Positions 26,871 to 38,290 of a DNA stretch of 64,000 bases are shown in pieces. The notes below the pieces were generated by a model, which did not search any database, was not told the DNA's origin, and saw nothing but the letters and a program-made list of their open reading frames with translations. Both the position numbers and the translations under genes were made by a program. The DNA comes from an uncultured Nitrospiraceae bacterium. Lineage in GTDB: Bacteria > Nitrospirota > Thermodesulfovibrionia > Thermodesulfovibrionales > Dissulfurispiraceae. How positions within the stretch are numbered: position 1 is the first letter of the stretch; each line of letters opens with the position of its first letter. The DNA is taken from NCBI GenBank assembly GCA_903822005.1, contig CAIJNL010000008.1:1-64000 (forward strand), written 5' to 3'.

Positions 26871-27590
26871 ATGCTTAAAGAGATCAAAGCAGTAGAGAAA
26901 CGGCGCGCATATGAGGATGTAGTTTCCCAGATACGCGCGCTCATCGAAGAGGGGCGGCTTAAGCAGGGCGACCAGCTTCCGACCGAGCGCGATCTGAGCG
27001 AGACCTTCAAGGTATCGCGGGCAACGATCCGGGAGGCCATCCGCACGCTCGAATCGCATAAACTGGTCCAGAGCCGGCAGGGTGAAGGCACCTATGTGCT
27101 GGCATCGAGCGAGGAGATCCTGGTGCATCCGCTGGCAGCTGCGCTTTTCAGCGAAAAAGACAACATACAGGATATCTTTTATGTGCGCAAGATCATCGAA
27201 CCTCATATTGCGGAGCTTGCGGCAGAGAATGGGACGCCTGAAGAAATTGAGGAACTTGCCGCAATTATCAATGAGCGTGAAAGGTCCGGCACTAATGGCA
27301 CAGGCAGTGCAAAATACGACGCCGGATTTCATGCGCTTCTGGCCCGGATGTCTAAGAATCCGGTATTGGAGCGTCTGCTGGCGGCTCTTGCAGATCCTTT
27401 GGAGCAGACACGTAACGAGTACCTTCAGGACGAAGAGCGTTCAAAACAATCTTTCGTAGGCCATCACGAAGTCTTTGCAGCCGTCAAGGCCGGGGACAGC
27501 ACCGCCGCCCGACGGGCAATGCGCCGGCATCTGGAGGAAGTGGAGACTATAGTGATGGGCAAAAAGAGAAGGGGGGGTGATAAGCAATAA
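26871..27590 (+). CDS. FadR-subfamily GntR transcriptional regulator
   Basis: A 239-residue protein with a winged helix (about 10-75: LKQGDQLPTERDLSETFKVSRATIREAIRTLESHKLVQSRQGEGTYV spans the family signature, in pieces) and an all-helical FCD ligand domain (about 95-230). FCD-type regulators usually sense small carboxylates such as lactate, pyruvate or glycolate. It sits between the CDC48-like gene and the 2-oxoacid oxidoreductase operon. The probable sites are ttgtcagacca at 24684 and 43095. Ligand is inferred from context only. Confidence 0.9.
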   Translation: MLKEIKAVEKRRAYEDVVSQIRALIEEGRLKQGDQLPTERDLSETFKVSRATIREAIRTLESHKLVQSRQGEGTYVLASSEEILVHPLAAALFSEKDNIQDIFYVRKIIEPHIAELAAENGTPEEIEELAAIINERERSGTNGTGSAKYDAGFHALLARMSKNPVLERLLAALADPLEQTRNEYLQDEERSKQSFVGHHEVFAAVKAGDSTAARRAMRRHLEEVETIVMGKKRRGGDKQ

Positions 27591-27627
27591 CATTTGTTTT
27601 TTGAAGGTGAAGAGGGTTTTACAATCC

Positions 27628-27644
27628 GTTCAATTTATTTGAAC
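27628..27644. promoter_or_regulatory. Palindrome upstream of the oxidoreductase operon
   Basis: gttcaatttatttgaac: 6-bp perfect arms with a 5-bp AT centre, 22 bp before the start codon. It does not match the FadR-type consensus, so a different regulator, or a weak hairpin in the leader, is more likely. Confidence 0.45.
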
Positions 27645-27665
27645 AACACTTTTGGAGGTGTGTGC

Positions 27666-28307
27666 ATGGCTAAAGTTAATGAAATAACTGTCTGGGCGCG
27701 TGGAGTGCTCCAGGACAAAGAGGGCCGGGACGTCATCAATGCCTTTGGCGCAGCCCTCATCAAGGAAGGAAAATTCGCACAGGCGTTCGACAACTATGAA
27801 GATCTTCCGGATCGCGTGCTTGTTCCGCTCAGGAAATATGTGCGTTACAGCGACGAAGAGATCGAGCACAAGTATGTTTACACAAATGATGTGCCGAACA
27901 TAGTAGTTATCATTGAGGAAGCAATCGTCAAGGGCATGAATATCCTTAAGGGTATGCCTGAGGGCGGAATCCTCATCGTCAACACAAAGAGGTCCGTTGA
28001 AGAGATTCTCAAGTTCATCCCCAACGCAGACATTCTCGGCGGAATGGGAACAGTTGATGCCACCGGTATTTCCGGTATTCATACCATCGACTTTTCAGGA
28101 TCCGAGGGCGGCATAGACGCTACCTCTCTCGCAGCCGGCATAGCAGCTCCTGTTCTTGGCGCAATGGCCCGCATAACCGAACTGGTCAAGAAAGAGACCC
28201 TGGCCGGAATCGTAAAAGACGTTGCAGGCATGGAGCGCGGTTACAACGAGTGTACGTTCCAGAAGTTCAAGAAATTCCGCCTGCCTTCGGGTCAGTTCGG
28301 CGGATAA
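27666..28307 (+). CDS. porC: 2-oxoacid:ferredoxin oxidoreductase, gamma subunit
   Basis: 213 residues from ATG 27666, chosen for its ggaggtg site 5-11 bp upstream. Gamma-subunit features: ITVWARGVLQDKEGRDVINAFGAAL at the start (usually GRGGQG in pyruvate enzymes, here degenerate), VIIEEAIVKGMNIL, and DATGISGIHTIDFSGSEG. It is the core structural partner of alpha in the four-subunit enzyme that oxidises a 2-oxoacid to acyl-CoA or CO2 and reduces ferredoxin. It starts the order gamma-delta-alpha-beta typical of this enzyme class. Confidence 0.85.
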   Translation: MAKVNEITVWARGVLQDKEGRDVINAFGAALIKEGKFAQAFDNYEDLPDRVLVPLRKYVRYSDEEIEHKYVYTNDVPNIVVIIEEAIVKGMNILKGMPEGGILIVNTKRSVEEILKFIPNADILGGMGTVDATGISGIHTIDFSGSEGGIDATSLAAGIAAPVLGAMARITELVKKETLAGIVKDVAGMERGYNECTFQKFKKFRLPSGQFGG

Positions 28308-28363
28308 AAAGCATTCGGGCAATAAACCCGTTTTTAATAACGGAGTTTTTCAAGGAGGATGAC

Positions 28364-28717
28364 ATGGCAAAGCAGTTACCGAAGTTCTCAACATTTAACA
28401 TTCCGAAAGACAGAGAAGTGCCCTTTGGGGCCATTACACCTGCTCCGGTCAACACACAGCAGGCGTTTATCACCTCGAACTGGCGTATAGTTCGCCCGGT
28501 TATTGACTTCGCAAAGTGCACGCGTTGCCTGACCTGTTACATGGCTTGTCCTGATGCTTGCTGGATCTACAATGAAAAGACCGACAAGCTTGACTGGGTA
28601 GCAGATTTTTGCAAGGGTTGTCAGATCTGCATCCACGACTGCCCGGTAAACGCGATTAGTGCTGAGCCGGAACTCAATTTCCCGGACGGCGTGGTCCGTT
28701 TGGAAAAACCTTTCTAA
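28364..28717 (+). CDS. porD: 2-oxoacid:ferredoxin oxidoreductase, delta (ferredoxin) subunit
   Basis: 117 residues from ATG 28364, preceded by aaggagg. Two [4Fe-4S] sites are seen: CTRCLTCYMACP with an extra Cys, and CKGCQICIHDCP. An N-terminal extension (about 1-45) precedes the ferredoxin fold. It carries electrons from the TPP site cluster to free ferredoxin. The gap to the gamma gene is 56 bp. Confidence 0.92.
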   Translation: MAKQLPKFSTFNIPKDREVPFGAITPAPVNTQQAFITSNWRIVRPVIDFAKCTRCLTCYMACPDACWIYNEKTDKLDWVADFCKGCQICIHDCPVNAISAEPELNFPDGVVRLEKPF

Positions 28718-28743
28718 ACAAGGTCTATAAGGAGGAACATACA

Positions 28744-30932
<2,189 letters not shown>

Positions 30933-30984
30933 TAGTCAGGGGAATTTTTCCTTGATGAAAAAGCAGTAAGATAGTTAGTAAAAG

Positions 30985-31029
30985 GTACTACCCCCTCATT
31001 TCCATCATCAGGAGGTGAGGGGGTGGTAT
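30985..31029 (+). other. Long hairpin between porB and the transporter gene
   Basis: Core arms accccctca (30990-30998) and tgagggggt (31016-31024), extended by about five more pairs with two wobbles. No T-run follows. It probably protects the por mRNA end or lowers transporter expression. Confidence 0.6.
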
Positions 31030-31094
31030 AACGACCACCCATCAAGGAGGAGTTCATCTCTGAGCAGGTTTCAAAAATAAATGGGAGGAAATAC

Positions 31095-32384
31095 ATGGAA
31101 CAAGTGAAAAGCTTAGATCCAAAAGTAGTATACGGACCCATTATTGGCAACCGCTGGATTCAGCTCGCTTCTGCAGTTCTGGGCATGATCATGATTGCCA
31201 ACTGTCAATATGCATGGACATTGTTTGTGCCGGCACTACAGGGCGCCTTTGGCTGGTCTCTTGGTGCAGTTCAGCTCGGCTTTACCATGTTTATAGCCTT
31301 TGAAACATATACCATGCCTGTCGAAGGGTATCTGCTGGACCGATTCGGACCGAGAATGCTGTTTACGGCAGCAGGCTTTATGGTCGGCATTGGATGGACC
31401 GCATTAGGATTTATAACATCCCTTCCCGGCCTCTATTTCTTCTACGGACTTGCCGGCGCAGGCGCAGGTATTATATATAGCGGCAGTATAGCAGTCGCAA
31501 TCAGGTGGTTTTCGGACAGGAGAGGTCTGGCGTCGGGCATCATCGCTGCCGGCTTCGGTGCAGGCTCTGCCCCCTTTATTCCTTTTATCGGATGGCTCCT
31601 TAGCGCCTATGGCTATGAGCAGGCATTTCTGGTGACAGGTATTATGCAGGGAGTAATCATCCTTGGTGTTGCCCAGATCCTCAAATACCCGCCCGGAGAC
31701 ACAGGTGCCCATGCTGTTGCCGCTGCAAAAGCAGATCCGAACAGGGGTTTTTCACCTCTTGAAATGCTCAAGACCCCTCAGTTTTACCTTATCTACATGA
31801 TGTTCATATGTATGGTCACCAGCGGACTCCTTATAACAGCGCAGACAAAGCCGTTTGCTAAAGATATCGGCATCGCTGCATATGTTGTTATAATCGCAGT
31901 TACTGTTGACCGTGTTTCCAACGGACTGGGCCGCATCGTTGTCGGAGGAATATCTGACAAGCTGGGCCGCGAAAATACAATGTTTGTGGATTTCGTGCTC
32001 TGCGGAATATTCACGGCTCTGATGCCCATAGTCGGGACAACTTCAGTAACGTTCATTGCGTTACTGTTCCTTATGATGCTCACATGGGGACCTCTATTCT
32101 CACTGTTCCCGTCACTGACAGCTGACAGATACGGAACGACTTATGCCGCTACAAACTACGGAATCGTCTATACTGCCAAGGGATTCGGCGGTATCTTCGG
32201 CGGAGTCGTAGCGGGATATCTGGTCACCACCGCAGGATGGACAGCAATTTTCATGACTGCAGGTTTCACCTGTGTTCTGGCAGGACTTGGTGCTCTTATC
32301 CTCAAGCGCATACCCAAGCCCGTACGCAAAAGCTTTACAGACGAGTGTCCTGTCTGTGAACTTGGAGATCAAAAGTCAAAATAG
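31095..32384 (+). CDS. OFA-family MFS carboxylate transporter
   Basis: A 429-residue protein with 12 TM helices. The N-terminal signature NRWIQLASAVLGMIMIANCQYAWTLF, GYLLDRFGPRML (loop 2-3 MFS motif), YGLAGAGAGIIYSGSIAVAIRWF and SDKLGREN mark the oxalate/formate antiporter family. Family members move oxalate, formate, lactate or related acids. It is 162 bp after porB in the same direction, with its own aggagg site; the association suggests it supplies or exports the substrate or product of the oxidoreductase. The specific substrate is not readable from sequence. Confidence 0.88.
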   Translation: MEQVKSLDPKVVYGPIIGNRWIQLASAVLGMIMIANCQYAWTLFVPALQGAFGWSLGAVQLGFTMFIAFETYTMPVEGYLLDRFGPRMLFTAAGFMVGIGWTALGFITSLPGLYFFYGLAGAGAGIIYSGSIAVAIRWFSDRRGLASGIIAAGFGAGSAPFIPFIGWLLSAYGYEQAFLVTGIMQGVIILGVAQILKYPPGDTGAHAVAAAKADPNRGFSPLEMLKTPQFYLIYMMFICMVTSGLLITAQTKPFAKDIGIAAYVVIIAVTVDRVSNGLGRIVVGGISDKLGRENTMFVDFVLCGIFTALMPIVGTTSVTFIALLFLMMLTWGPLFSLFPSLTADRYGTTYAATNYGIVYTAKGFGGIFGGVVAGYLVTTAGWTAIFMTAGFTCVLAGLGALILKRIPKPVRKSFTDECPVCELGDQKSK

Positions 32385-32404
32385 CATTATTAGCTGGTGA
32401 GTTT

Positions 32405-32458
32405 GAGGGGCTGAGAAACGGAGATTATTTCCGCGATCAGCCCCTCTCCTAAAAGGGG
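32405..32458 (+). other. Two mutually exclusive hairpins before the epimerase gene
   Basis: Stem 1 pairs gaggggctga (32405-32414) with tcagcccctc (32437-32446), 10 bp perfect. The cccct of its right arm can instead pair with agggg (about 32454-32458), the Shine-Dalgarno of the next gene. That could switch translation. There is no T-run for a terminator and no known riboswitch core. Confidence 0.45.
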
Positions 32459-32464
32459 AAAGAG

Positions 32465-33391
32465 ATGCAGATCCTTATTGTGGGGGGCGCGGGAGATGTC
32501 GGAAGGCATCTGATCAGGGATTATACCCGGAAGGGTCATTCCCTGAGGATACTGGATCTTGCGACCGTGACCGCCGAATTGGAGGCCAACCCGGATCTGA
32601 CCTATCTTCAGGGCGATCTTACTGACAAGGCGCTGGTCCAAAATGCTGTAAAAGGCTGCGATGCAGTCATCAATCTGGCCTGGAGTTTTTCAGATGATCC
32701 GCATGTGATTTTCGGCTCCGACATTACCGGCACCGCAAATCTGCTGGATGCGGCCCTGTCATCGGGTGTTCGCAGTTTCATATATGCGAGCACGGCTGTT
32801 GTTTACGGAAGGGCTGTGCATCATCCTGTAACCGAGGAACATCCCTGCCTTATAGAGGAAGCGCGTAAGCCCTTTTACGCATTGGGAAAATATTCTGCCG
32901 AAAAGCTCTGCTTATTATTTTACAAAGAGCGCGGTCTTGCAGTATCGGTTCTCCGTTTCTGGTGGGCTTACGGTAAAAGTATAGGAGGCCGGCATCTCAG
33001 GGATATTATCAAAACTTCGATCGAAAACCGGCCTATTTCAATGGTACGAGGAGCCGGGGGGGCCTTTATAACAATGAGCGACCTGGCCCAGGCTGTAAGC
33101 CTGATGATGGAAAGTCCGGCAGCTGCGGGGCAGACTTACAACGCCGGAAGTCTTTTCCTGACGTGGGAAGAAATAGGTTCAATGATCATCGAACTGACCA
33201 ACTCTTCATCGCCCTTACAGCTGGTACAGCCGGCCGAGTGGCAGGGCCCGGCTTTTTTAAATGAAGTATGGGATCTCAGCTGGGACAAGGCTGCCGCTGC
33301 ACTGGGATATCAGCCGCAATTTAACGCTCCGGAGGCAAGGGTCCGTTTCAGGGAAGCACTCAGGGATTGCGTTGATCAATTGAAACAATAA
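32465..33391 (+). CDS. NAD-dependent epimerase/dehydratase family protein
   Basis: A 308-residue extended SDR. Rossmann motif GGAGDVGRHL near the N-terminus, ASTAVVYG with the catalytic Ser/Thr, and YALGKYSAEK with Tyr-x3-Lys (about 139-143) are intact. Substrates are usually nucleotide sugars. It stands alone between the OFA transporter and thiC. Exact reaction is unknown. Confidence 0.83.
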   Translation: MQILIVGGAGDVGRHLIRDYTRKGHSLRILDLATVTAELEANPDLTYLQGDLTDKALVQNAVKGCDAVINLAWSFSDDPHVIFGSDITGTANLLDAALSSGVRSFIYASTAVVYGRAVHHPVTEEHPCLIEEARKPFYALGKYSAEKLCLLFYKERGLAVSVLRFWWAYGKSIGGRHLRDIIKTSIENRPISMVRGAGGAFITMSDLAQAVSLMMESPAAAGQTYNAGSLFLTWEEIGSMIIELTNSSSPLQLVQPAEWQGPAFLNEVWDLSWDKAAAALGYQPQFNAPEARVRFREALRDCVDQLKQ

Positions 33392-33590
33392 TGGACTCTC
33401 CCGCAAAAGGTCGGCATTGTAGCCGGCATGCCACGACGCGTCTGCGCCGTCGGCAAAGGGGGACAAGTTGAATTTTGGTATTGCTAAGAGGGATAATTAT
33501 AGCACTGCTTTTATGCCAAGCGACTGAGGCAGTGAATTCAGATACAAGTAACAGTTATGAAAAATTAATATCAGGATATCGAGGTGAAAC

Positions 33591-34895
33591 ATGACACAGA
33601 TTATTCAGGCACGAAAAGGCAATGTCACTCCGGAGATGGAGTTTGCGGCAAAGGACGAGGGAGTGAGCATTGATCATATTGTTGACGGCATAGCCCAGGG
33701 CACAATTGTAATATGCAGGAACGTGCGGCATAAGTCCATAAAACCCCTTGCAGTCGGCAAAGGGCTCCGCACCAAGATCAATGCCAATATAGGCACTTCG
33801 AAAGACCGCATGTCAATAGAGGGCGAGATAGAGAAGCTTAAGGTCGCGATTGAAGCCGGGGCGGACGCTGTTATGGACCTCTCAACCGGCGGGCCTATTA
33901 TCGGAATACGCAATGAGATCCTCAAACATTCCACTGTTGCTATTGGCACTGTTCCCATTTATCAGGCCGCTGTAGAGACTGTCGGGCAGAAGAAGGCAAT
34001 TGTTGAGATGGACCCCGATCTGCTTTTCCGGGTAATTGAGGAACAGGCGGAGGAGGGAGTCGATTTCATCACTGTGCATTGCGGGATTACCAAGTCGAGC
34101 GTTGAGCGCCTCAAGCGGCAGGGCAGGATAATGGATGTAGTCAGCCGCGGCGGGGCCTTTCACCTCGAATGGATATTATACAGCGACATGGAAAACCCGC
34201 TTTATACGCAATATGACAGGCTGATAGAGATCTGCAAAAAGTATGATATGTGTCTTTCCCTTGGGGACGGAATGCGTCCGGGCTGTCTGGCGGATGCAAC
34301 AGACCGCGCCCAGATCGAAGAGTTGATTATCCTCGGCGAACTTCGCGATGTGGCCCACGAGGCTGGTGTGCAGGTAATGATCGAGGGGCCGGGGCATGTC
34401 CCGATTAACCAGGTCGAGACCAACATAAAGATTCAGAAAGCAATCTGCAAGGGCGCTCCATTCTATGTTCTCGGGCCGTTGGTGACTGACGTGGCGCCGG
34501 GATATGATCATATTACGTCGGCTATAGGCGGCGCGATAGCCGGTGCGGCCGGCGCTGACTTCCTCTGCTACGTAACACCGTCAGAACATTTACGTCTGCC
34601 TGACCTTGAGGATGTGCGCGAAGGCGTTATGGCTTCACGCATTGCCGCGCATGCTGCTGATATCGCGAAAGGCGTAAAGGGCGCAATCGAATGGGACAAA
34701 GAAATGGCCAGACGGCGCAAGGCGCTTGACTGGAAAGGCCAGATAGAGCTTTCCATCAATCCTGAACGCGCGAGGAAGCTGCGTGAGTCAAGTATGCCTG
34801 AAGAGTCTGATGTATGCTCCATGTGCGGGGAATTTTGCTCGATGAAGGGAGTCAGCAAGTACCTGAAAAAAGACGGGGTCCAGGCGAGAGGATAG
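33591..34895 (+). CDS. thiC: Phosphomethylpyrimidine synthase ThiC
   Basis: A 434-residue radical SAM enzyme that turns aminoimidazole ribotide into the HMP-P moiety of thiamine. Seen: NANIGTS, MDLSTGG, TVHCGITK, SRGGAFHLEW, LSLGDGMRPG, MIEGPGHVP, GPLVTDVAPGYDHITSAIGGA, and the C-terminal cluster motif CSMCGEFCSMK. Length matches the short form. Shine-Dalgarno gaggtg lies 6 bp upstream. The 199-bp upstream gap has small GC hairpins around 33415-33465 but no TPP riboswitch core. It supports TPP supply for the oxidoreductase. Confidence 0.95.
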   Translation: MTQIIQARKGNVTPEMEFAAKDEGVSIDHIVDGIAQGTIVICRNVRHKSIKPLAVGKGLRTKINANIGTSKDRMSIEGEIEKLKVAIEAGADAVMDLSTGGPIIGIRNEILKHSTVAIGTVPIYQAAVETVGQKKAIVEMDPDLLFRVIEEQAEEGVDFITVHCGITKSSVERLKRQGRIMDVVSRGGAFHLEWILYSDMENPLYTQYDRLIEICKKYDMCLSLGDGMRPGCLADATDRAQIEELIILGELRDVAHEAGVQVMIEGPGHVPINQVETNIKIQKAICKGAPFYVLGPLVTDVAPGYDHITSAIGGAIAGAAGADFLCYVTPSEHLRLPDLEDVREGVMASRIAAHAADIAKGVKGAIEWDKEMARRRKALDWKGQIELSINPERARKLRESSMPEESDVCSMCGEFCSMKGVSKYLKKDGVQARG

Positions 34896-34936
34896 ATCCG
34901 AATCGGTAAAGGCATCGCTGTAAGTGAGGTGGACGG

Positions 34937-35317
34937 ATGGCAAAAATACTGATTGTTGACGACAGCCAGACTGATATACAGTATATTAAATCAGTTCTGC
35001 AACCACTCGGGCACACCCTGGCGGTCGCCATGGACGGCGAGGAGGGTGAGCAGATGATCAGGGCTGAACCCTACGACCTTATCATCCTTGATGTGGTTAT
35101 GCCAAAAAAGAACGGATTTCAGCTCTGCCGGGAGATAAAGAAAGATGACGCGCTGAAGCACATTCCTGTCCTTATTCTTACTTCAAAGGACCAGGACAGT
35201 GATAAGCTCTGGGGAGAAAAACAGGGTGCTGATGCCTTTCTGAAAAAGACCGGAGATAATATGGAGCTGCTGATAGCCATTCGGAAGCTCCTGGGCCGAA
35301 GGGAAGCAAAAGGCTGA
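34937..35317 (+). CDS. CheY/PilH-like single-domain response regulator
   Basis: A 126-residue receiver with Asp9/Asp10 (IVDDSQTD), phospho-Asp53 (LDVVMPKKNG), Thr83 and the beta5 Lys in FLKKTG, where the usual KP is KK. It resembles PilH-type regulators of twitching systems. It opens a three-gene group with the DUF4388-like protein and the dCache receptor. No kinase is nearby, so its donor is unknown; the CheA at 2303 is one candidate. Confidence 0.88.
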   Translation: MAKILIVDDSQTDIQYIKSVLQPLGHTLAVAMDGEEGEQMIRAEPYDLIILDVVMPKKNGFQLCREIKKDDALKHIPVLILTSKDQDSDKLWGEKQGADAFLKKTGDNMELLIAIRKLLGRREAKG

Positions 35318-35427
35318 GTCTGCGAAAGGAAAAACGGCAGATACTATAACGGTTATATTCGCACGGGAAATCTTCATTAGCGCCGACGATTCGCGTGAAG
35401 CGTACGAATCAAGGGTTGGGGGTGAGC

Positions 35428-35991
35428 ATGAACATACTGTTAGCGAAGATTGTTGCGGACATCAACGAAGGCAGAAGAACAGGGGTATTGACTGTATTGG
35501 TAAAAGGCACGAATCACCTCCTGAAGCTTTTTTTCAAGGATGGGAACGTGTATCATATTACCTGCGGCAGCCTGAGGGACAACGAATGCTTCGCGAGCAT
35601 TAATACCATGGAATTCGGTGACTGCATGTTTCTTCCGGACGTTAAGCTGGATGCAAAGGCCGGTGCAGTCCCGCCTACAGCAGAATTGATTCAACAGCTC
35701 AAGGTTTGGTCAAAAATGGTGGAATCCAGGCTCGGCTCCGAGGGTTCCGGGTCAATAGGCAGCGAAGATTCGGGGGATGTTAAGCAGCTGGAAGAGATAA
35801 AGGTCGCACTGATCAGACAGATAGGGCCGGCGGGGGCCAAGGTAATGTCGCGCATTATTGCAGAAAAATGGCATGCCTCAATGCCATTTACCAGGGAAGA
35901 TATTGAGACATTGATAAACCTCCTGCAGGTCGAAATTGATGATCAGGACGGCAGGAAGGCATTTATAAAAGAAGCCAACAAAGGCCGCTGA
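35428..35991 (+). CDS. DUF4388-like (PatA N-terminal-like) protein
   Basis: 187 residues from ATG 35428, with gggggtgag just upstream; a GTG at 35395 is in frame but has no site. The N-terminal half (RRTGVLTVLVKGTNHLLKLFFKDGNVYHI) matches the DUF4388/PatA-like fold seen in two-component and gliding systems. A Ser/Gly-rich linker (about 105-120) leads to a helical C-terminal domain. Such proteins connect response regulators to surface behaviour, but the function here is unproved. Confidence 0.65.
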   Translation: MNILLAKIVADINEGRRTGVLTVLVKGTNHLLKLFFKDGNVYHITCGSLRDNECFASINTMEFGDCMFLPDVKLDAKAGAVPPTAELIQQLKVWSKMVESRLGSEGSGSIGSEDSGDVKQLEEIKVALIRQIGPAGAKVMSRIIAEKWHASMPFTREDIETLINLLQVEIDDQDGRKAFIKEANKGR

Positions 35992-36005
35992 AAGGAGATC
36001 GAACT

Positions 36006-37151
36006 ATGCAAATGAACCTGCAGACCAGGACCATCATTCCGGTGATAACGATTCTGGTTGTCATCATGATTGGACTGGCAGTTTACAACTATGAGGCACA
36101 GGTCTCGGTGCTTGAGGATAATGCCGAAGCGACTTTGAAGAGCGCCCTGAATACCGCTCAGCAGTCGCTGGACAGCAACCTGAATGCTTATCAGCAGTTG
36201 GCCATTATTGTGGCCGCAAGCCCCACTGCCGAGGCGGCCTTTGCAAAGGGAGACCGTGCGGGGCTTTTGAGGGAATACGGGCCGGCCTACAAGCTGCTGA
36301 AAGAAAGATTCGGGCTGCCTTCCATCAAATTCGACTATCCCCCCGCCACAAATTTTGTGCGTATTCACCAGCCCGGAACCTATGGAGATGACCAGTCCGA
36401 GTTTCGATATACCCTGGTTACGGCCAACAAAAAATTTATTAGTGTGCGCGGTATTGAAGTCGGACGTGTCGGAATAGCGCTTCGCGGCGTTGAACCGGTT
36501 TCGTTCAAGGGAAAGCATATAGGATCAATCGAGTTTGGCGGCGATCTGGGCCCTGCCCTGGAATCGACGCGCGCTATTTTCAATGCGGAAGTCGGAGTTC
36601 TAATCGGGAAAAAGACGGCTGATATGGCGAAAATATTTGATGAACTGAAAGGCAAGATGAACGCGATCGGCGAAACATACCTGCTGACTAACGCCACCAA
36701 TCCCGAACTTATACAGAAGCTCCTTACTCCGGGAATCCTGGCAGAGGCGGACCGCCGCCTGAAGGACGAGACCGGATATTTCGTTACGCGTACTAATTAT
36801 GGAGATCAGGATTATTTTGTCGGATTGAGACCGCTGAAAGATTTTTCAGGGGCAACGATTGGCTATCTTACGGTCCTGATGAACCAGACCGCAGTCGTAA
36901 GCAAGATCAGGCTGACGCTATTCATCAATATGCTGATCTACGCCGCGCTGCTGATACTTATTTCGGTTGCCATCAATTTCAGCCTTAAAAAAACAGTTAT
37001 TGGTCCGGTTGTCAACCTGACCAAGGTTGCCGATGATATCTCGATGGGCAAGCTTTCGGAGAAGATCGAGGTCTCGTCAAATGATGAAATCGCTACACTC
37101 GCCAAATCTATTGACCGGCTGCGTCTTAGCGTAAAAAAGCTGCTGGAATAA
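36006..37151 (+). CDS. dCache-HAMP membrane receptor lacking an output domain
   Basis: A 381-residue protein: TM1 (about 10-27), a periplasmic double-Cache domain of the dCache_3 type (about 30-295; motifs FDYPPATNFVRIHQPGTYGDDQ, GIEVGRVGIALRG, IGSIEFGGDLG), TM2 (about 305-328), and a HAMP domain to the end. The coding region stops right after HAMP with a clean stop and terminator, so the usual MCP, kinase or cyclase domain is absent. It may signal through a partner or be a shortened receptor. It is 14 bp after the DUF4388-like gene. Confidence 0.85.
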   Translation: MQMNLQTRTIIPVITILVVIMIGLAVYNYEAQVSVLEDNAEATLKSALNTAQQSLDSNLNAYQQLAIIVAASPTAEAAFAKGDRAGLLREYGPAYKLLKERFGLPSIKFDYPPATNFVRIHQPGTYGDDQSEFRYTLVTANKKFISVRGIEVGRVGIALRGVEPVSFKGKHIGSIEFGGDLGPALESTRAIFNAEVGVLIGKKTADMAKIFDELKGKMNAIGETYLLTNATNPELIQKLLTPGILAEADRRLKDETGYFVTRTNYGDQDYFVGLRPLKDFSGATIGYLTVLMNQTAVVSKIRLTLFINMLIYAALLILISVAINFSLKKTVIGPVVNLTKVADDISMGKLSEKIEVSSNDEIATLAKSIDRLRLSVKKLLE

Positions 37152-37171
37152 TGTGCGGCACGCTTTACCAT

Positions 37172-37198
37172 GGGGAGGCCTTGTGCCTCCCCTTTTAT
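37172..37198 (+). terminator. Intrinsic terminator
   Basis: ggggaggc (37172-37179), 5-nt loop, gcctcccc (37185-37192), then TTTTATT. It ends the CheY-DUF4388-receptor unit. Confidence 0.92.
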
Positions 37199-37259
37199 TC
37201 GTATTACAGATTTCGGGAAGTTTGAGCATCTAATTTGATAAAAGACGGGATGGTCGTAA

Positions 37260-38225
37260 ATGTTAATAACAGATAACAGTGTGAAGGCAGCTGGGGCAGC
37301 AGACAGTAAGATAGTGACACGGCATTACAATGCCTTCGGACAGCATATGAAGGACCTGTATCATACGCAGGTCTACAAGGTGAATGTCGATGCGGGGTTT
37401 ACCTGTCCCAACCGTGACGGAACGGTTGCCACTGGCGGCTGCATATACTGCAATAATGACAGCTTCCGGCCTGTGGCATGCACCAGCGCGCATTCTGTAC
37501 GCAAGCAGATCGAGAAAGGCATACCGTATCTGAAGACGCGATATGGCGCCGGGAAGTTTATTGTCTATTTCCAGCCCTATACCAACACCTATGCAAAGGT
37601 AGAAACACTTGAGAAGCTCTATCTCGAAGCCCTGGACCACCCGGATGTGGTCGGTCTTGCTATCGGCACGCGGCCGGACTGTGTTGATGAAGAAAAAATT
37701 GCGCTTCTCGAGGGGCTTGCCAAGGATAATTTTATACTCGTGGAGTATGGGCTCCAATCGATATATGACAAGACTTTGAACTTCATCAACCGCGGCCATC
37801 CCTATGAGTGCTTTCAGAAGGCCCTCGCCATGACAGCTGGAAGGGGGATACGGATCGGGGCCCACCTCATACTCGGTTTTCCGACAGAAACCAGGGATGA
37901 GATGCTGAGTATGGCGGGAGAAATGTCGGGCCTGCCGGTTGAGTTTCTCAAGGTGCATCAGCTGCAGGTCGTCAAAGGCACGGCACTGGCCGATATTTAT
38001 GCTGCGAACCCCTTTCCCATGTTCGGTTATCAGGAATGGATAGAGATGCTGGCAGATTTTCTGGAGCTCCTCTCTCCCGATATTGTATTGCAGCGCCTGT
38101 TTGCCGCAGCGCCTGATTCCATACTGATCGCCCCGGTCTGGAACAAAACCCGCAGCGAACTCCTCAGGGACCTGGATGACTATATGGACAGACGGGGAAG
38201 TTATCAGGGCAGACTTCGGATATAA
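37260..38225 (+). CDS. TIGR01212-family radical SAM protein (YhcC-like)
   Basis: A 321-residue protein. HYNAFGQHMKDLYHTQVYKVNVDAGFTCPNRDG followed by GGCIYCNNDSF gives the family start and a spread radical-SAM Cys set (C-x13-C-x2-C), as in this family. LGFPTETRDEMLSM is also typical. The reaction is not known for the family. The Shine-Dalgarno is poor. Confidence 0.87.
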   Translation: MLITDNSVKAAGAADSKIVTRHYNAFGQHMKDLYHTQVYKVNVDAGFTCPNRDGTVATGGCIYCNNDSFRPVACTSAHSVRKQIEKGIPYLKTRYGAGKFIVYFQPYTNTYAKVETLEKLYLEALDHPDVVGLAIGTRPDCVDEEKIALLEGLAKDNFILVEYGLQSIYDKTLNFINRGHPYECFQKALAMTAGRGIRIGAHLILGFPTETRDEMLSMAGEMSGLPVEFLKVHQLQVVKGTALADIYAANPFPMFGYQEWIEMLADFLELLSPDIVLQRLFAAAPDSILIAPVWNKTRSELLRDLDDYMDRRGSYQGRLRI

Positions 38226-38290
38226 GAGGATCAATGCACAGGGAGTCGGTCAGACAATATGCTTTCCGGGCCTTAGCGTTGCTATAACCC

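Noticed and set aside
32399-32446. ggggctgaga near the epimerase gene as a TPP riboswitch core
   Set aside because: The second conserved half is missing and the string is explained by a simple 10-bp stem.
33392-33590. TPP riboswitch before thiC
   Set aside because: No CUGAGA core and no partner motif are visible; only short GC hairpins.
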